From positions 2,728,001-2,792,000 of the forward strand of contig OZ244984.1 in assembly GCA_965223125.1 (NCBI GenBank): a stretch of 64,000 nt of DNA, given 5' to 3'. A model generated the notes under the pieces. It had not been told where the DNA came from. It did no database searches and saw only the letters and a list, made by a program, of their open reading frames with translations. Below are positions 15,967 through 23,754 of this stretch, piece by piece. This DNA is from Pacificispira sp965223125 (GTDB lineage Bacteria; Pseudomonadota; Alphaproteobacteria; UBA8366; Aestuariispiraceae). Position 1 is the stretch's first letter; every line of letters starts with the position of its first letter. The position numbers and the translations under genes are program-made.

Positions 15967-17235
15967 TCATGCCGCCGCCCGGGCGGTCAGCATATGGCCC
16001 TCGATCATGCCGTCCGATACTGCGCCCAGTCGTGCCCGCACGATGCGGCCTTCCGGAACGCTTCCGTCGAAGCGGACTGGGGCAAAGGTCTCGGTATGGC
16101 CCAGTCCGTTGCGTTCGATCAGAACCTTCGCCTCAGTCCCGGCGAGGGAGGCCAGATATCGGACCTCGGCCTGAGTCCCCGCTTCGCGCAGCAGCTTGGC
16201 GCGCGCTTTGCGCTCCGCCTTCGGGACCTGGTTCGGGATGCGGGCAGCGGGTGTGCCGGGTCGTTCCGAATAGGGGAAGATATGCATCCAGGTCAGGCCG
16301 CAATCCTGGATGATCGCCAGACTGTTCTGGAACATCTCCTCGGTCTCGGTCGGGAAGCCTGCGATCAGGTCGGCACCGAAGACGATGTCCGGACGTTCAG
16401 CGCGCAGGGTTTCGGTCAGGCGGATGGCATCGGCGCGGGAATGGCGGCGCTTCATGCGCTTCAGGATCATGTCGTCGCCCGATTGCAGCGACAGATGCAG
16501 ATGCGGCATCAGACGCTCTTCCTCGGCCATGGCCCGGAAGAGTTCCGCATCCAGTTCGATACAGTCGACGGAGGAGATGCGCAGACGCGGCAGGTCCGGC
16601 ACCAGCTTCAGGATGCGGCGCACCAGTGAGCCAAGGCCGGGCGATCCCGGTAGATCCGCTCCATAGGAAGTGATGTCGACGCCGCTGATCACCACTTCCT
16701 GCACACCGGTTTCGACAAGACCACGGATCTGGGTGATGACCTCCCCGGCAGGGACGGAGCGGCTGTTGCCCCTGCCATAGGGAATGATGCAGAAGGTGCA
16801 GCGATGGTCGCAGCCATTCTGAACCTGGATGAAGGCGCGGGTGCGCTTGGCGAAACCGGAAATCAGATGACCGGCGGTTTCCGTCACTGACATGATGTCA
16901 TCAACCACGACACGTTCTTCCGCCGCCGCGCCATAGGTTTCCGGGCGCAGTTTCTCGCGGTTGCCGACGACGCGGTCAACTTCCGGCATGGCGGCATAGC
17001 GGGCGGGATCGATCTGTGCGGCGCAACCGGTCACCAGAATCTCCGCCCCCGGATTGTCCCGGCGCAGCTTGCGGATCGTCTGCCGTGCCTGGCGCTCCGC
17101 CTCCGCGGTGACAGCGCAGGTATTGACGACAATCAGGTTTTCCCGCGCGCCCGCCTGTGCCAGTTCGCGGATTGCCTCGGATTCGAAGGCATTTAGACGG
17201 CAGCCGAAGGTGAAGATTTCCGGTGTCTTTGTCAC
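15967..17235 (-). CDS. mtaB: tRNA t6A37 methylthiotransferase MtaB
   Basis: A 422-aa radical-SAM enzyme that adds a methylthio group to t6A at position 37 of ANN-decoding tRNAs. It shows the N-terminal UPF0004 cluster domain (TFGCRLNAFES, NTCAVTAEAE, VTGCAAQ), the SAM cluster GCDHRCTFCIIPYGRG and a C-terminal TRAM region (LIERNGLGHTETFAPVRF). The GTG start at 17235 overlaps the dapF stop as GTGA, the best evidence for that start even though the frame is open further upstream. Confidence 0.95.
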   Translation of the reverse strand: MTKTPEIFTFGCRLNAFESEAIRELAQAGARENLIVVNTCAVTAEAERQARQTIRKLRRDNPGAEILVTGCAAQIDPARYAAMPEVDRVVGNREKLRPETYGAAAEERVVVDDIMSVTETAGHLISGFAKRTRAFIQVQNGCDHRCTFCIIPYGRGNSRSVPAGEVITQIRGLVETGVQEVVISGVDITSYGADLPGSPGLGSLVRRILKLVPDLPRLRISSVDCIELDAELFRAMAEEERLMPHLHLSLQSGDDMILKRMKRRHSRADAIRLTETLRAERPDIVFGADLIAGFPTETEEMFQNSLAIIQDCGLTWMHIFPYSERPGTPAARIPNQVPKAERKARAKLLREAGTQAEVRYLASLAGTEAKVLIERNGLGHTETFAPVRFDGSVPEGRIVRARLGAVSDGMIEGHMLTARAAA

Positions 17236-18056
17236 AGCGCCATCTCGCCGGTGAAGCTGAGGGCGGTCGGGCCGGTCATCAGGACATGGCCGTCGGTTTC
17301 CCGCCACTGGATCGATAATGTGCCGCCATCGACCTGAACGGGAACGGGGGCGGACCTGGCATCCACCAGCCCGCGACGATGGGCGGCGACGGCGGTAGCA
17401 CAGGTACCGGAACCGCAGGCGAGTGTGATCCCCACACCGCGTTCCCAGACCCGCAGGCGCAGGGTGCCATCGGCGGAAAGCGAGGCGATCTCGACATTCG
17501 TGCGCTGAGGGAACAGCGGATGGTGTTCCAGGACCGGTCCCAGTATGGACAGGTCGATTGCCTCTGCATTCTCGACAAAGAAAATGCAATGCGGATTCCC
17601 CATGCCGACCGCAACCGGGTCGCTCAGCGGGCCTTCAGTAATCGGCAGATGCAGCGTATCCAGCGATTTCGCCAGGGGAATTTCGTTCCAGTCCAGCAGC
17701 GCCGCACCCATATCAACTGTCACCAGATCGCCGCTGCGTAGTGCCGTCAGGCGGCCCCGGCGGGTGTCGATGGCGCAACTCACCGAACCGGACTCCGCCA
17801 TCAGCAGATCCGCGACGCAGCGTGTTCCATTGCCGCAAGCCCCGGCCTCCGATCCGTCGGTATTGTAGATTCGCATGAAGATATCGGCACCGTCTGTCGT
17901 TGGTGGCTCGATCACCAGCAACTGATCAAAGCCGATGCCGCGATGGCGGTCGCCGATCAGGCGGATGCGGGCTTCGGGCAGGCTGATCGGTTCGGCGCGC
18001 GCGTCCAGCACGACGAAGTCGTTCCCAAGCCCGTGCATCTTGCGAAATGCCAGCAC
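17232..18056 (-). CDS. dapF: Diaminopimelate epimerase
   Basis: A 274-aa cofactor-free epimerase that converts LL- to meso-diaminopimelate for lysine and peptidoglycan. Both catalytic cysteines are in place (AGACGNGTRC and LACGSGTCA), and the N-terminus MRLAFRKMHGLGND-like pattern (here MLAFRKMHGLGNDF) is typical. It is the first gene of the dapF-mtaB-ftsY row. The IS element begins 92 bp upstream of its start codon and so has replaced or displaced its distal promoter region. Confidence 0.97.
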   Translation of the reverse strand: MLAFRKMHGLGNDFVVLDARAEPISLPEARIRLIGDRHRGIGFDQLLVIEPPTTDGADIFMRIYNTDGSEAGACGNGTRCVADLLMAESGSVSCAIDTRRGRLTALRSGDLVTVDMGAALLDWNEIPLAKSLDTLHLPITEGPLSDPVAVGMGNPHCIFFVENAEAIDLSILGPVLEHHPLFPQRTNVEIASLSADGTLRLRVWERGVGITLACGSGTCATAVAAHRRGLVDARSAPVPVQVDGGTLSIQWRETDGHVLMTGPTALSFTGEMAL

Positions 18057-18148
18057 CGAATATCCTCTGTGACGTCAGGCCCGCGTCCGTCGCGGGATTG
18101 CCGTGTCTTATACGGTGCCGGATGCCGGAGTGCAATTTCAGCGTCATT

Positions 18149-18169
18149 GGTAGTGGGTCAGTTTGAAAT
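18149..18169 (+). repeat. Left terminal inverted repeat of the IS1-like element
   Basis: Reads GGTAGTGGGTCAG then TTTGAAAT. It differs from the right end only at position 8 (G for T). The 6-bp GTCATT immediately to its left recurs after the right end as the target duplication. Confidence 0.92.
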
Positions 18170-18171
18170 TA

Positions 18172-18308
18172 CTTTACATCAGGTAAATGATGCCGGTACG
18201 CTTCAATCTGAGGCCCCTTTGGGGGTTTTCCGCGTCTAGCTCAGTTGGTAGAGCGCTCGGTTTTGGGTCGAATGGTCGGGGGTTCGAGTCCCCCGGCGCG
18301 CTTTACAT
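18172..18308. repeat. 8-bp direct repeats CTTTACAT bracketing the tRNA-like segment
   Basis: CTTTACAT occurs at 18172-18179 and again at 18301-18308, just inside the left end of the IS element. The 121 bp between the copies hold a short CCCC-TTT-GGGG hairpin with four T (18214-18229) and the tRNA-like sequence. Removing one copy plus the segment would join the inverted repeat directly to the end of the transposase gene, as expected for an ordinary IS. The segment may therefore be a secondary insertion. Confidence 0.55.
18230..18302 (+). tRNA. tRNA-like sequence, probably degenerate
   Basis: A 73-nt cloverleaf can be drawn: acceptor CCGCGTC with GGCGCGC (first pair mismatched, one G-U), D arm GCTC-AGTTGGTA-GAGC, anticodon arm CTCGG-TTTTGGG-TCGAA (outer C-A mismatch, G-U next to the loop), a 5-nt variable loop and a perfect T arm GGGGG-TTCGAGT-CCCCC. 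The loop would give anticodon TTG (Gln), but G37/G38 are unlike tRNA-Gln and the rest does not resemble a Gln tRNA. CCA is not encoded. The strong D and T arms show tRNA ancestry; function is doubtful. Confidence 0.5.
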
Positions 18309-19178
18309 ATAGGAATTATTGTTAGGGCCAGGTTTCTTGGGCGCGGGTTCTGCGGCTTCCACAAGCGCCACAATGTCCGCGATATCCCACAAGCGATCAG
18401 AAATACCTGCTGCCATGGCCGGAGAAATACCACCAAGACTCTTATGTTGGTGAATGAAGTTACAATGCATCATATGCAGGGCGACCGCGTATGCATGGTT
18501 TTCCATTTTTTTGTTGAACCCATTGGTTAGCCGAGTAAACTGCTGCATGTGTATGGGTAGGTTGTTTCGCTCCACATAGCTGGTGGAAACGTGCTGGATA
18601 TCCGGATCGCCTTCAATCCGCGTCTTGCGAGCGCCAACACAGTCGGCGGGGCTATAGCGGTCTTTGGCGGATTCTAGTGTAGCACCATAAATTTTAACCA
18701 GCATCGCATAGTCGATATCAGCACCGAATGCACCTTCAACCGTTTCCAGATATGCCCTGTGTCCATCGCTGGTTAGTTGAACCCGGTTCGCTAGGCGCTT
18801 TGCCAAATAATCCATGAACCACATAGCGCACTCGCTATCACGGCCACCGATGAAATAAGACACTATCAGCTTGCTATCAGCGTCCAAGGCGGTCCATGTC
18901 CATGTATCACCAGCCTGCACCGGTGCGGCTTTTGCTTTGGCGACGTTCTTTTGTTTAGCATACGTAAATGACCAGATTTCATCGACCTGGACGCGGCTTG
19001 CTTGCACATCGCGCACATTCTCATCGTGATAAGTCATGCATGCTTTGCCAGCGTCGATCAGCAGCTTTGTGATCGTGTTCTTGCTACAGCCAGTCATGTG
19101 CTCAATGGCACGGATCGAGTTTCCCTCGCAAAGCATGTGGAGAATTTGTGATCGTTGGGATGCAGATAGCTTGTTCAT
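18303..19178 (-). CDS. IS1-family-like transposase (DDE)
   Basis: A 291-aa single-ORF transposase: an N-terminal helix-turn-helix (SQRSQILHMLCEGNSIRAIEHMTGCSKNTITK) and a catalytic domain with D in VDEIWSFTY, D in TSDGHRAYL and E in TSYVERNNL, followed by HMQQFTRLTNGFNKK typical of IS1-type enzymes with one long frame. ATG 19178 is chosen. It has no Shine-Dalgarno and only 7 bp separate it from a TATATT -10, so the mRNA may be leaderless. An upstream in-frame start (19265) would overlap the promoter. It appears intact. Confidence 0.85.
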   Translation of the reverse strand: MNKLSASQRSQILHMLCEGNSIRAIEHMTGCSKNTITKLLIDAGKACMTYHDENVRDVQASRVQVDEIWSFTYAKQKNVAKAKAAPVQAGDTWTWTALDADSKLIVSYFIGGRDSECAMWFMDYLAKRLANRVQLTSDGHRAYLETVEGAFGADIDYAMLVKIYGATLESAKDRYSPADCVGARKTRIEGDPDIQHVSTSYVERNNLPIHMQQFTRLTNGFNKKMENHAYAVALHMMHCNFIHQHKSLGGISPAMAAGISDRLWDIADIVALVEAAEPAPKKPGPNNNSYM

Positions 19179-19185
19179 GAATATG

Positions 19186-19244
19186 AATATAATAAGTATC
19201 ATGCATTTGTCAAGCATATGGGTCAGTTTAACAAAATCTGTTAA
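19186..19244. promoter_or_regulatory. Divergent promoter region of transposase and toxin genes
   Basis: On the minus strand TTGACA (19208-19213) and TATATT (19186-19191) with 16-bp spacing form a good transposase promoter. GGGTCAGTTT at 19220-19229, just upstream of that -35, repeats the inner part of the element's left end (18155-18164), suggesting transposase binding and autoregulation. TTAACA-N5-TGTTAA (19228-19244) is a dyad suited to an antitoxin operator for the toxin operon starting at 19287. Confidence 0.5.
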
Positions 19245-19286
19245 GTTTTGTATTGAATTCCTCATTTAAAGCGATTACAGTGCGTT

Positions 19287-19583
19287 ATGGAGATTGAATA
19301 TGCGGATTCGACACTGGCACTTATTGAAACGGACAATGCGGGGGAAACTCGATTGCCGGTTGCTGTGATTCGATCCGCCCGAAGGAAGCTGACTATCCTT
19401 AAGGCTGCCACAGACGACAGAACGCTAAGAAATTGGAAAAATTTACACTACGAAAAACTAAAAGGAGACCGAGGGAACCAACGTTCCATCAGAGTGAATG
19501 ACAAGTATCGGATCATTTTTGAATTAGACAGTGAGGCCGATCCGCAGAAAGCAACGATATTGGCCATTGAGGACTACCACTAA
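19287..19583 (+). CDS. HigB-like toxin of the RelE/ParE superfamily
   Basis: A 98-aa protein with the HigB pattern: a basic N-terminal half (RSARRKLTILKAATDDRTLRNWKNLHYEKLKG) and the strand RSIRVNDKYRIIFEL near the C-terminus. Proteins of this family cleave ribosome-bound mRNA. Toxin precedes antitoxin, the order typical of higBA. The stop overlaps the next start (TAATG). It is a passenger of the IS element. Confidence 0.85.
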   Translation: MEIEYADSTLALIETDNAGETRLPVAVIRSARRKLTILKAATDDRTLRNWKNLHYEKLKGDRGNQRSIRVNDKYRIIFELDSEADPQKATILAIEDYH

Positions 19584-20740
19584 TGTCAAACGCAGGAAGC
19601 ATGATAGTTGAGCACCCAGGAGTGTTCATTCGTGACGAGCTGGAGGCGCGTGGCTGGAGCAACGTGGATCTTGCCTACATTCTCGGTAAGAGCGAGCAAC
19701 AACTAAGTCCGCTATTAAATGGCAAGCGAAGCATATCGACAGATTTAGCCGTCGCGTTAGGTGATGCCTTTGATGTGTCACCAGATTTTTTCGCCAACCT
19801 ACAGACCCTGTATGATCTGCAACGGGCGAAGCGTCCTGACCCTGGTGTGCGCACACGAGCAAATTGGGTGAGTACATTTCCTGTCCGGGAAATGATCCGG
19901 CGCGGATGGATAGAAGACACGGAAGCGGACCTTCTCGACCTTCAAATGATGCGTTTCTTTAATGTCAACAGCGTCAAGAGCATCCCGTTTGTTGGCGATG
20001 CAGACGTGTATAATCATGCGGCAAAAAAGACTGGTTATGCGGAAATCACCCCGGTCCAATTGGTTTGGTTGCACCGCGTCCGGGTGATTGCCCAAACGAT
20101 GAATTGTCCTCCCTATTCTAGGGATTCTCTTTTACGCGAACTTTCAAACATTCGTGCGCACATGAATGACGTAGAAGACATCTCAGAAATTCCAAACCTT
20201 CTTTGGAAGTGCGGGGTTCGTTTCGTTGTCGTCCAGGCTTTATCAGGTGCGCAGATCGACGGGGTTTGCACATGGTTGGACGACGGGCCGGTGATTGGCA
20301 TTTCTACGCTTCGAGATCGAATGGACAATTTCTGTTTTGTTCTAAGGCACGAGATAGAACACATCTTACATGAAGATGGGAAGAGCGAACGATACACTCA
20401 TGTCGATGTCTTTGACGAAGATCGAGACACCAGCCATATGCCAGACGAAGAAAAGCGGGCTGATGATGCAGCGGCAGAATATTTGATTCCGCAACAGAAG
20501 CTAGAATCGTTCATCGCACGTAAAGGGCGGTTCATTTCCGAGAAGGATGTTATGGCATTTGCTGCTCGACACCACATCCATCCGTCCATCGTTATTGGGC
20601 AGATTCATCACCACCGGCACAAGTCGGGCGATGAAAAAGCCTACGCTTGGCTACGCAAGCACTTAAGCGGGGTACGGGATCATTTTCAGGATTGGACATT
20701 TCGAGACGGCTGGGACTACGTCGCCTCGGTCGGTCTTTAG
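19583..20740 (+). CDS. HigA-type antitoxin fused to ImmA/IrrE metallopeptidase domain
   Basis: A 385-aa fusion. Residues 8-80 form the HigA/XRE helix-turn-helix (EHPGVFIRDELEARGWSNVDLAYILGKSEQQLSPLLNGKRSI motif split here at its helices). The C-terminal half has the zinc-peptidase motif HEIEH (about residue 255) with a downstream glutamate in EKRADDAAAEYLIP. In phage and ICE systems ImmA/IrrE proteases cut a partner repressor, so this protein could both neutralise HigB and be controlled by proteolysis. It overlaps higB by one base, and is followed 9 bp later by an unknown gene. Confidence 0.87.
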   Translation: MSNAGSMIVEHPGVFIRDELEARGWSNVDLAYILGKSEQQLSPLLNGKRSISTDLAVALGDAFDVSPDFFANLQTLYDLQRAKRPDPGVRTRANWVSTFPVREMIRRGWIEDTEADLLDLQMMRFFNVNSVKSIPFVGDADVYNHAAKKTGYAEITPVQLVWLHRVRVIAQTMNCPPYSRDSLLRELSNIRAHMNDVEDISEIPNLLWKCGVRFVVVQALSGAQIDGVCTWLDDGPVIGISTLRDRMDNFCFVLRHEIEHILHEDGKSERYTHVDVFDEDRDTSHMPDEEKRADDAAAEYLIPQQKLESFIARKGRFISEKDVMAFAARHHIHPSIVIGQIHHHRHKSGDEKAYAWLRKHLSGVRDHFQDWTFRDGWDYVASVGL

Positions 20741-20749
20741 GAGAAGACT

Positions 20750-21241
20750 ATGGCGAATTTTTATGAGCAGTTGCTCCTGGTTTGGGAAGAGTGGGAAGGC
20801 ATCACCGGTGACGATGCCAACAATCCGAACGACTTCATAGATTGGGCGGTTGCCAACGGAAAATTGGCTCCCCGTCCAGAAGATATTCGAAAGATTTTTA
20901 GGCGTCAGATTTCTACAGCACTCAGGCAAGCAATGCGAGTGGATGACCGTGGAACGTCGTACCGCGCTAAGCAGTGTGTATCGATTATTGAGAATGGCGC
21001 ACAACGCACTCTTTGGTTCGACGTCGACAAAGGGGGCACACCGCGACTTCGTCAAAAGGCGGCATGGCAGCGGCGTGAAGGTATAGCAAACGACATTTAT
21101 CGAGCAATGTCAGATGTCGAGCACATGAACTACGCCTATCCCAATGATGAGCCGATCCAATTTGAACTCGACTTCACGGAGGACTACGAAGAACGCAAGG
21201 CGCTTGAAGCGCTGGAACTGGAAGAGAAAGACGTCGGCTAG
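20750..21241 (+). CDS. Unknown third gene of the HigBA-ImmA module
   Basis: A 163-aa soluble acidic protein of no recognised family. It starts MANFYEQLLLVWEEWEG, has a basic central region (RKIFRRQISTALRQAMR) and ends in a strongly acidic helix (EERKALEALELEEKDVG). It begins 9 bp after the antitoxin-peptidase gene, with AGGAGA before the ATG, so it is translated from the same message. It could be a substrate or partner of the peptidase; this is inference. Its 3' end overlaps a convergent gene by 4 bp. Confidence 0.7.
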   Translation: MANFYEQLLLVWEEWEGITGDDANNPNDFIDWAVANGKLAPRPEDIRKIFRRQISTALRQAMRVDDRGTSYRAKQCVSIIENGAQRTLWFDVDKGGTPRLRQKAAWQRREGIANDIYRAMSDVEHMNYAYPNDEPIQFELDFTEDYEERKALEALELEEKDVG

Positions 21242-21450
21242 GATTTTTTCCAACGCGCGGCGGCGGCGGCGCTCGCAATTTCGGAGCGCTGTTCCGGTGT
21301 CAAAATCCGGGCCCTGGCCTTTGCGCCCTTTTTTCCAGCCTTGCTGCGGGCCGCATTCACTGGTTCGTCTTGCTCTTCGCCTGTAGCGATATCAACAACT
21401 AGCTTAGCCAGTTGGTTCGGATCGCGCGGGCGTTTCGGTGTCTTGCTCAT
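21238..21450 (-). CDS. Small basic Lys/Ala/Arg-rich protein
   Basis: A 70-aa protein: RPRDPNQLAKLVVDIATGE, then AARSKAGKKGAKARARILTPEQRSEI and the tail AAAAARWKKS. This is a widespread alphaproteobacterial small-protein pattern often labelled histone-like or RNA-binding, without proven function. The ATG at 21450 is chosen because the homologous pattern begins MSKTPKRPRD. It converges on the unknown gene before it and lies just inside the right end of the IS element. Confidence 0.65.
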   Translation of the reverse strand: MSKTPKRPRDPNQLAKLVVDIATGEEQDEPVNAARSKAGKKGAKARARILTPEQRSEIASAAAAARWKKS

Positions 21451-21505
21451 AGTTTGAATATGGCATTCAGGGGGAAAGATTGTCACCACTTGTCAACGCG
21501 AACAT

Positions 21506-21526
21506 ATTTCAAACTGACACACTACC
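21506..21526 (-). repeat. Right terminal inverted repeat of the IS1-like element
   Basis: The minus strand reads GGTAGTGTGTCAG then TTTGAAAT, 20/21 identical to the left end. The target duplication GTCATT follows at 21527-21532. Confidence 0.92.
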
Positions 21527-21588
21527 GTCATTACGTCGTTTCTGGGGGTGGAGACCGCCTTCACTGATCCAGAATTGGACGGAAAGAC

Positions 21589-21617
21589 TTGACCGGGCTG
21601 CGGGAACGCAATAGAAC
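21589..21617 (+). promoter_or_regulatory. Probable ffh promoter
   Basis: TTGACC (21589-21594) and TAGAAC (21612-21617) are separated by 17 bp and lie 116 bp upstream of the ffh start, outside the IS element. The ffh promoter therefore appears to have survived the insertion. Confidence 0.55.
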
Positions 21618-21665
21618 CCGCGTCACATCAGGCAGTTTTCACTGCGTATGGCCCCAAGGGGTTCC

Positions 21666-21692
21666 GCCGGTCCGCGAGTTTCGCGCACCGGC
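21666..21692 (+). promoter_or_regulatory. Hairpin in the ffh leader
   Basis: GCCGGT-C-CGCGA pairs with TCGCG-C-ACCGGC around a GTT loop (11 pairs, one C-C mismatch), followed by GCGTTTTGCG. It lies between the probable promoter and the ffh start at 21733. It could attenuate transcription of the ffh operon or simply be a structured leader. Confidence 0.4.
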
Positions 21693-21732
21693 GCGTTTTG
21701 CGTTGTGGCCTGTATCGGCTTTGGGAGTGTGC

Positions 21733-23211
21733 ATGTTCGAGTCACTGTCAGATCGGTTGGGGGGCGTCTTCGATGCCCTGAAACGGCGAGGGTCGCTGAA
21801 GGCCTCCGACGTTGATGCCGCGATGCGCGATATCCGGATTGCCCTGCTGGAAGCCGATGTCGCGCTGCCGGTGGTCAAGGAATTCATCACGCATGTGCGC
21901 GAGCAGGCGGTGGGCGAGTCGGTTCTGCGCTCTGTCACACCGGGTCAGCAGGTCGTCAAGATCGTCCATGACGCACTCATCGGATTGTTGAGTTCTGATG
22001 ATCAGGATCTCAATCTGATCGGGGAGCCGCCTTTCGCGATCCTCATGGTCGGGTTGCAGGGGTCGGGCAAGACGACGACCACTGCGAAGCTGGGCAAGCG
22101 CCTGACCGAAAAAGACCGCAAGAAGGTCCTGATGGCGTCCCTGGACGTTTATCGTCCGGCGGCGCAGGAACAGCTCAAGATTCTGGGCGAACAGACAGGT
22201 GTTGCGACGCTGCCGATTGTGGCGGGCCAGCAGCCGGTGGCGATAGCGAAACGCGCGCTGAATGCGGCCCGGCTTGGTGGTTATGACATCGTCCTCCTCG
22301 ATACCGCCGGGCGTCTGCATGTCGATGAGCAGTTGATGGCCGAAGTCGCCGCCGTGCGCGACAGTGCGATGCCGCGCGAAACCCTGCTGGTTGCTGACAG
22401 CATGACCGGTCAGGATGCGGTGACGGTGGCGAAGAGCTTCCAGGATCGCGTCGGTCTGAGCGGGATCGTACTGACCCGTGTCGATGGTGATGCCCGTGGC
22501 GGGGCGGCGCTGTCCATGCGTCAGGTCACCGGTAAGCCGATCAAGTATCTCGGCACCGGCGAAAAGATGGATGAGATCGAGCCCTTCCGGGCTGACCGGG
22601 TCGCAGGGCGCATTCTCGGCATGGGGGACGTTGTCTCTCTGGTCGAGCGCGCCGCCGAGACGATCCAGCAGGAAGATGCCGAGAAGATCGCCCGCAAGAT
22701 GCAGAAGGGCGAGTACGACCTGGAAGATATGGCCCAGCAACTGGCGCAGATGCGCAAGATGGGCGGCATGGAAGGTCTGATGGGCATGCTGCCGGGCGTA
22801 GCCAAGATGAAGAAGCAGATGGCGGGTGCCAATCTGGACCCGAAGGCTCTGATCCGGCAGGAAGCGATCATCTCCTCCATGACGGTGCAGGAGCGCCGCA
22901 ATCCGAAGGTGTTGCACGCATCGCGCAAGCGGCGTGTCGCGGCGGGGTCGGGAACCTCTGTTCAGGATATCAACAAGCTGCTGAAGCAGCACCAGACGAT
23001 GGCTAAGATGATGAAGCAATTCTCCAAAATGGGGAAGAAGGGCATGTTCGGTCTGCCCGGTGGCATGGGCGGCGACATGAATGCGCTGCTTGGCGGCGGT
23101 GGCGCGGCCGGGGGGCTTCCCAATGGCAATCCATTTGGGGCGGGCGGTAGCCTGCCCAAGGGTTTGGGAGGGATGCCGTCCGGTTTCCCCCCCGGTTTTC
23201 CGAAGAAATAA
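21733..23211 (+). CDS. ffh: Signal recognition particle protein Ffh
   Basis: A 492-aa SRP54 GTPase that binds signal sequences and 4.5S RNA. N domain, then G domain with GLQGSGKTTTTAKLG (107-121), DTAGRLHVD and TRVDGDARGG, then the methionine-rich M domain from about residue 330 (MRKMGGMEGLMGMLPG). The tail is Gly/Pro/Phe-rich (GGLPNGNPFGAGGSLPKG), an extension common in this class. The start MFESLSDRLGG is fixed by homology, although the frame is open further upstream. Confidence 0.96.
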   Translation: MFESLSDRLGGVFDALKRRGSLKASDVDAAMRDIRIALLEADVALPVVKEFITHVREQAVGESVLRSVTPGQQVVKIVHDALIGLLSSDDQDLNLIGEPPFAILMVGLQGSGKTTTTAKLGKRLTEKDRKKVLMASLDVYRPAAQEQLKILGEQTGVATLPIVAGQQPVAIAKRALNAARLGGYDIVLLDTAGRLHVDEQLMAEVAAVRDSAMPRETLLVADSMTGQDAVTVAKSFQDRVGLSGIVLTRVDGDARGGAALSMRQVTGKPIKYLGTGEKMDEIEPFRADRVAGRILGMGDVVSLVERAAETIQQEDAEKIARKMQKGEYDLEDMAQQLAQMRKMGGMEGLMGMLPGVAKMKKQMAGANLDPKALIRQEAIISSMTVQERRNPKVLHASRKRRVAAGSGTSVQDINKLLKQHQTMAKMMKQFSKMGKKGMFGLPGGMGGDMNALLGGGGAAGGLPNGNPFGAGGSLPKGLGGMPSGFPPGFPKK

Positions 23212-23281
23212 CCGGTCGGGAGTGTTTCCCGATCAGACAGCAACCGAGTAACAGCGTTTCAATCAGGACTGGAGAACACGA

Positions 23282-23719
23282 ATGAGCCTTAAAATCCGGA
23301 TGTCCCGTGGTGGCGCGAAGAAGCGTCCGTTCTATCGTATCGTCGTTGCGGATTCCCGCGCGCCGCGCGATGGCCGCTTCATCGAGAAGATCGGCTTCCA
23401 CAACCCGATGATGCCGCGTGATCATGACGAGCGTCTGAGCATCAACCTGGACCGTGCCCGGCATTGGCTGTCGGTCGGTGCCAAACCGTCGCCCCGCGTC
23501 CACCGCTTCCTGGCCGATGCCGGGGTGCTGGAAAAGCCGTCGATCCCGTCGCAAACCAAACAGCACCTGCCGCGCGCCAAGGAACAGGAACGTATCCGCG
23601 AGCGTGAGGAAAAGGCGAAGGAAGCTGCTGAAGCGGCGGAAGCCGCCAAGGCTGCCGCAGCCGAAGCTGCTGCTGCTCCTGCCGAGGAAGCCCCTGCCGC
23701 GGAAGAAACTTCAGCCTGA
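23282..23719 (+). CDS. rpsP: 30S ribosomal protein S16 with C-terminal extension
   Basis: The first 85 or so residues are ordinary bS16 (LKIRMSRGGAKKRPFYRIVVADSR, DGRFIEKIGFHNPM). A further 50-60 residues are a charged then Ala/Glu-rich helix (EREEKAKEAAEAAEAAKAAA), giving 145 aa against about 80-90 in E. coli. Such tails occur in alphaproteobacteria. GGAGAA precedes the ATG. It is second in the ffh-rpsP-rimM-trmD-rplS operon. Confidence 0.96.
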   Translation: MSLKIRMSRGGAKKRPFYRIVVADSRAPRDGRFIEKIGFHNPMMPRDHDERLSINLDRARHWLSVGAKPSPRVHRFLADAGVLEKPSIPSQTKQHLPRAKEQERIREREEKAKEAAEAAEAAKAAAAEAAAAPAEEAPAAEETSA

Positions 23720-23754
23720 TCCGCATTGGATCGGACGGGGTTCGGGATCGCATC

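Larger units (their letters stand above)
18149..21526. mobile_element. IS1-like transposable element with passenger genes (3378 bp)
   Basis: Bounded by 21-bp terminal inverted repeats that agree at 20 of 21 positions and flanked by the 6-bp duplication GTCATT (18143-18148 and 21527-21532). The ends start GGTAGTG, resembling the GG-start of IS1-family ends. It contains a transposase (minus strand), a toxin, an antitoxin-ImmA/IrrE fusion, an unknown gene, a small basic protein and a tRNA-like segment. Base composition is visibly more AT-rich than the flanks. It separates dapF from ffh. Intact ends and duplication suggest a recent insertion. Confidence 0.88.

Noticed and set aside
18230..18302. 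Functional tRNA-Gln(TTG)
   Set aside because: Mismatches in the acceptor and anticodon stems, G at positions 37 and 38, and a body unlike tRNA-Gln make normal function doubtful; it is listed only as tRNA-like.
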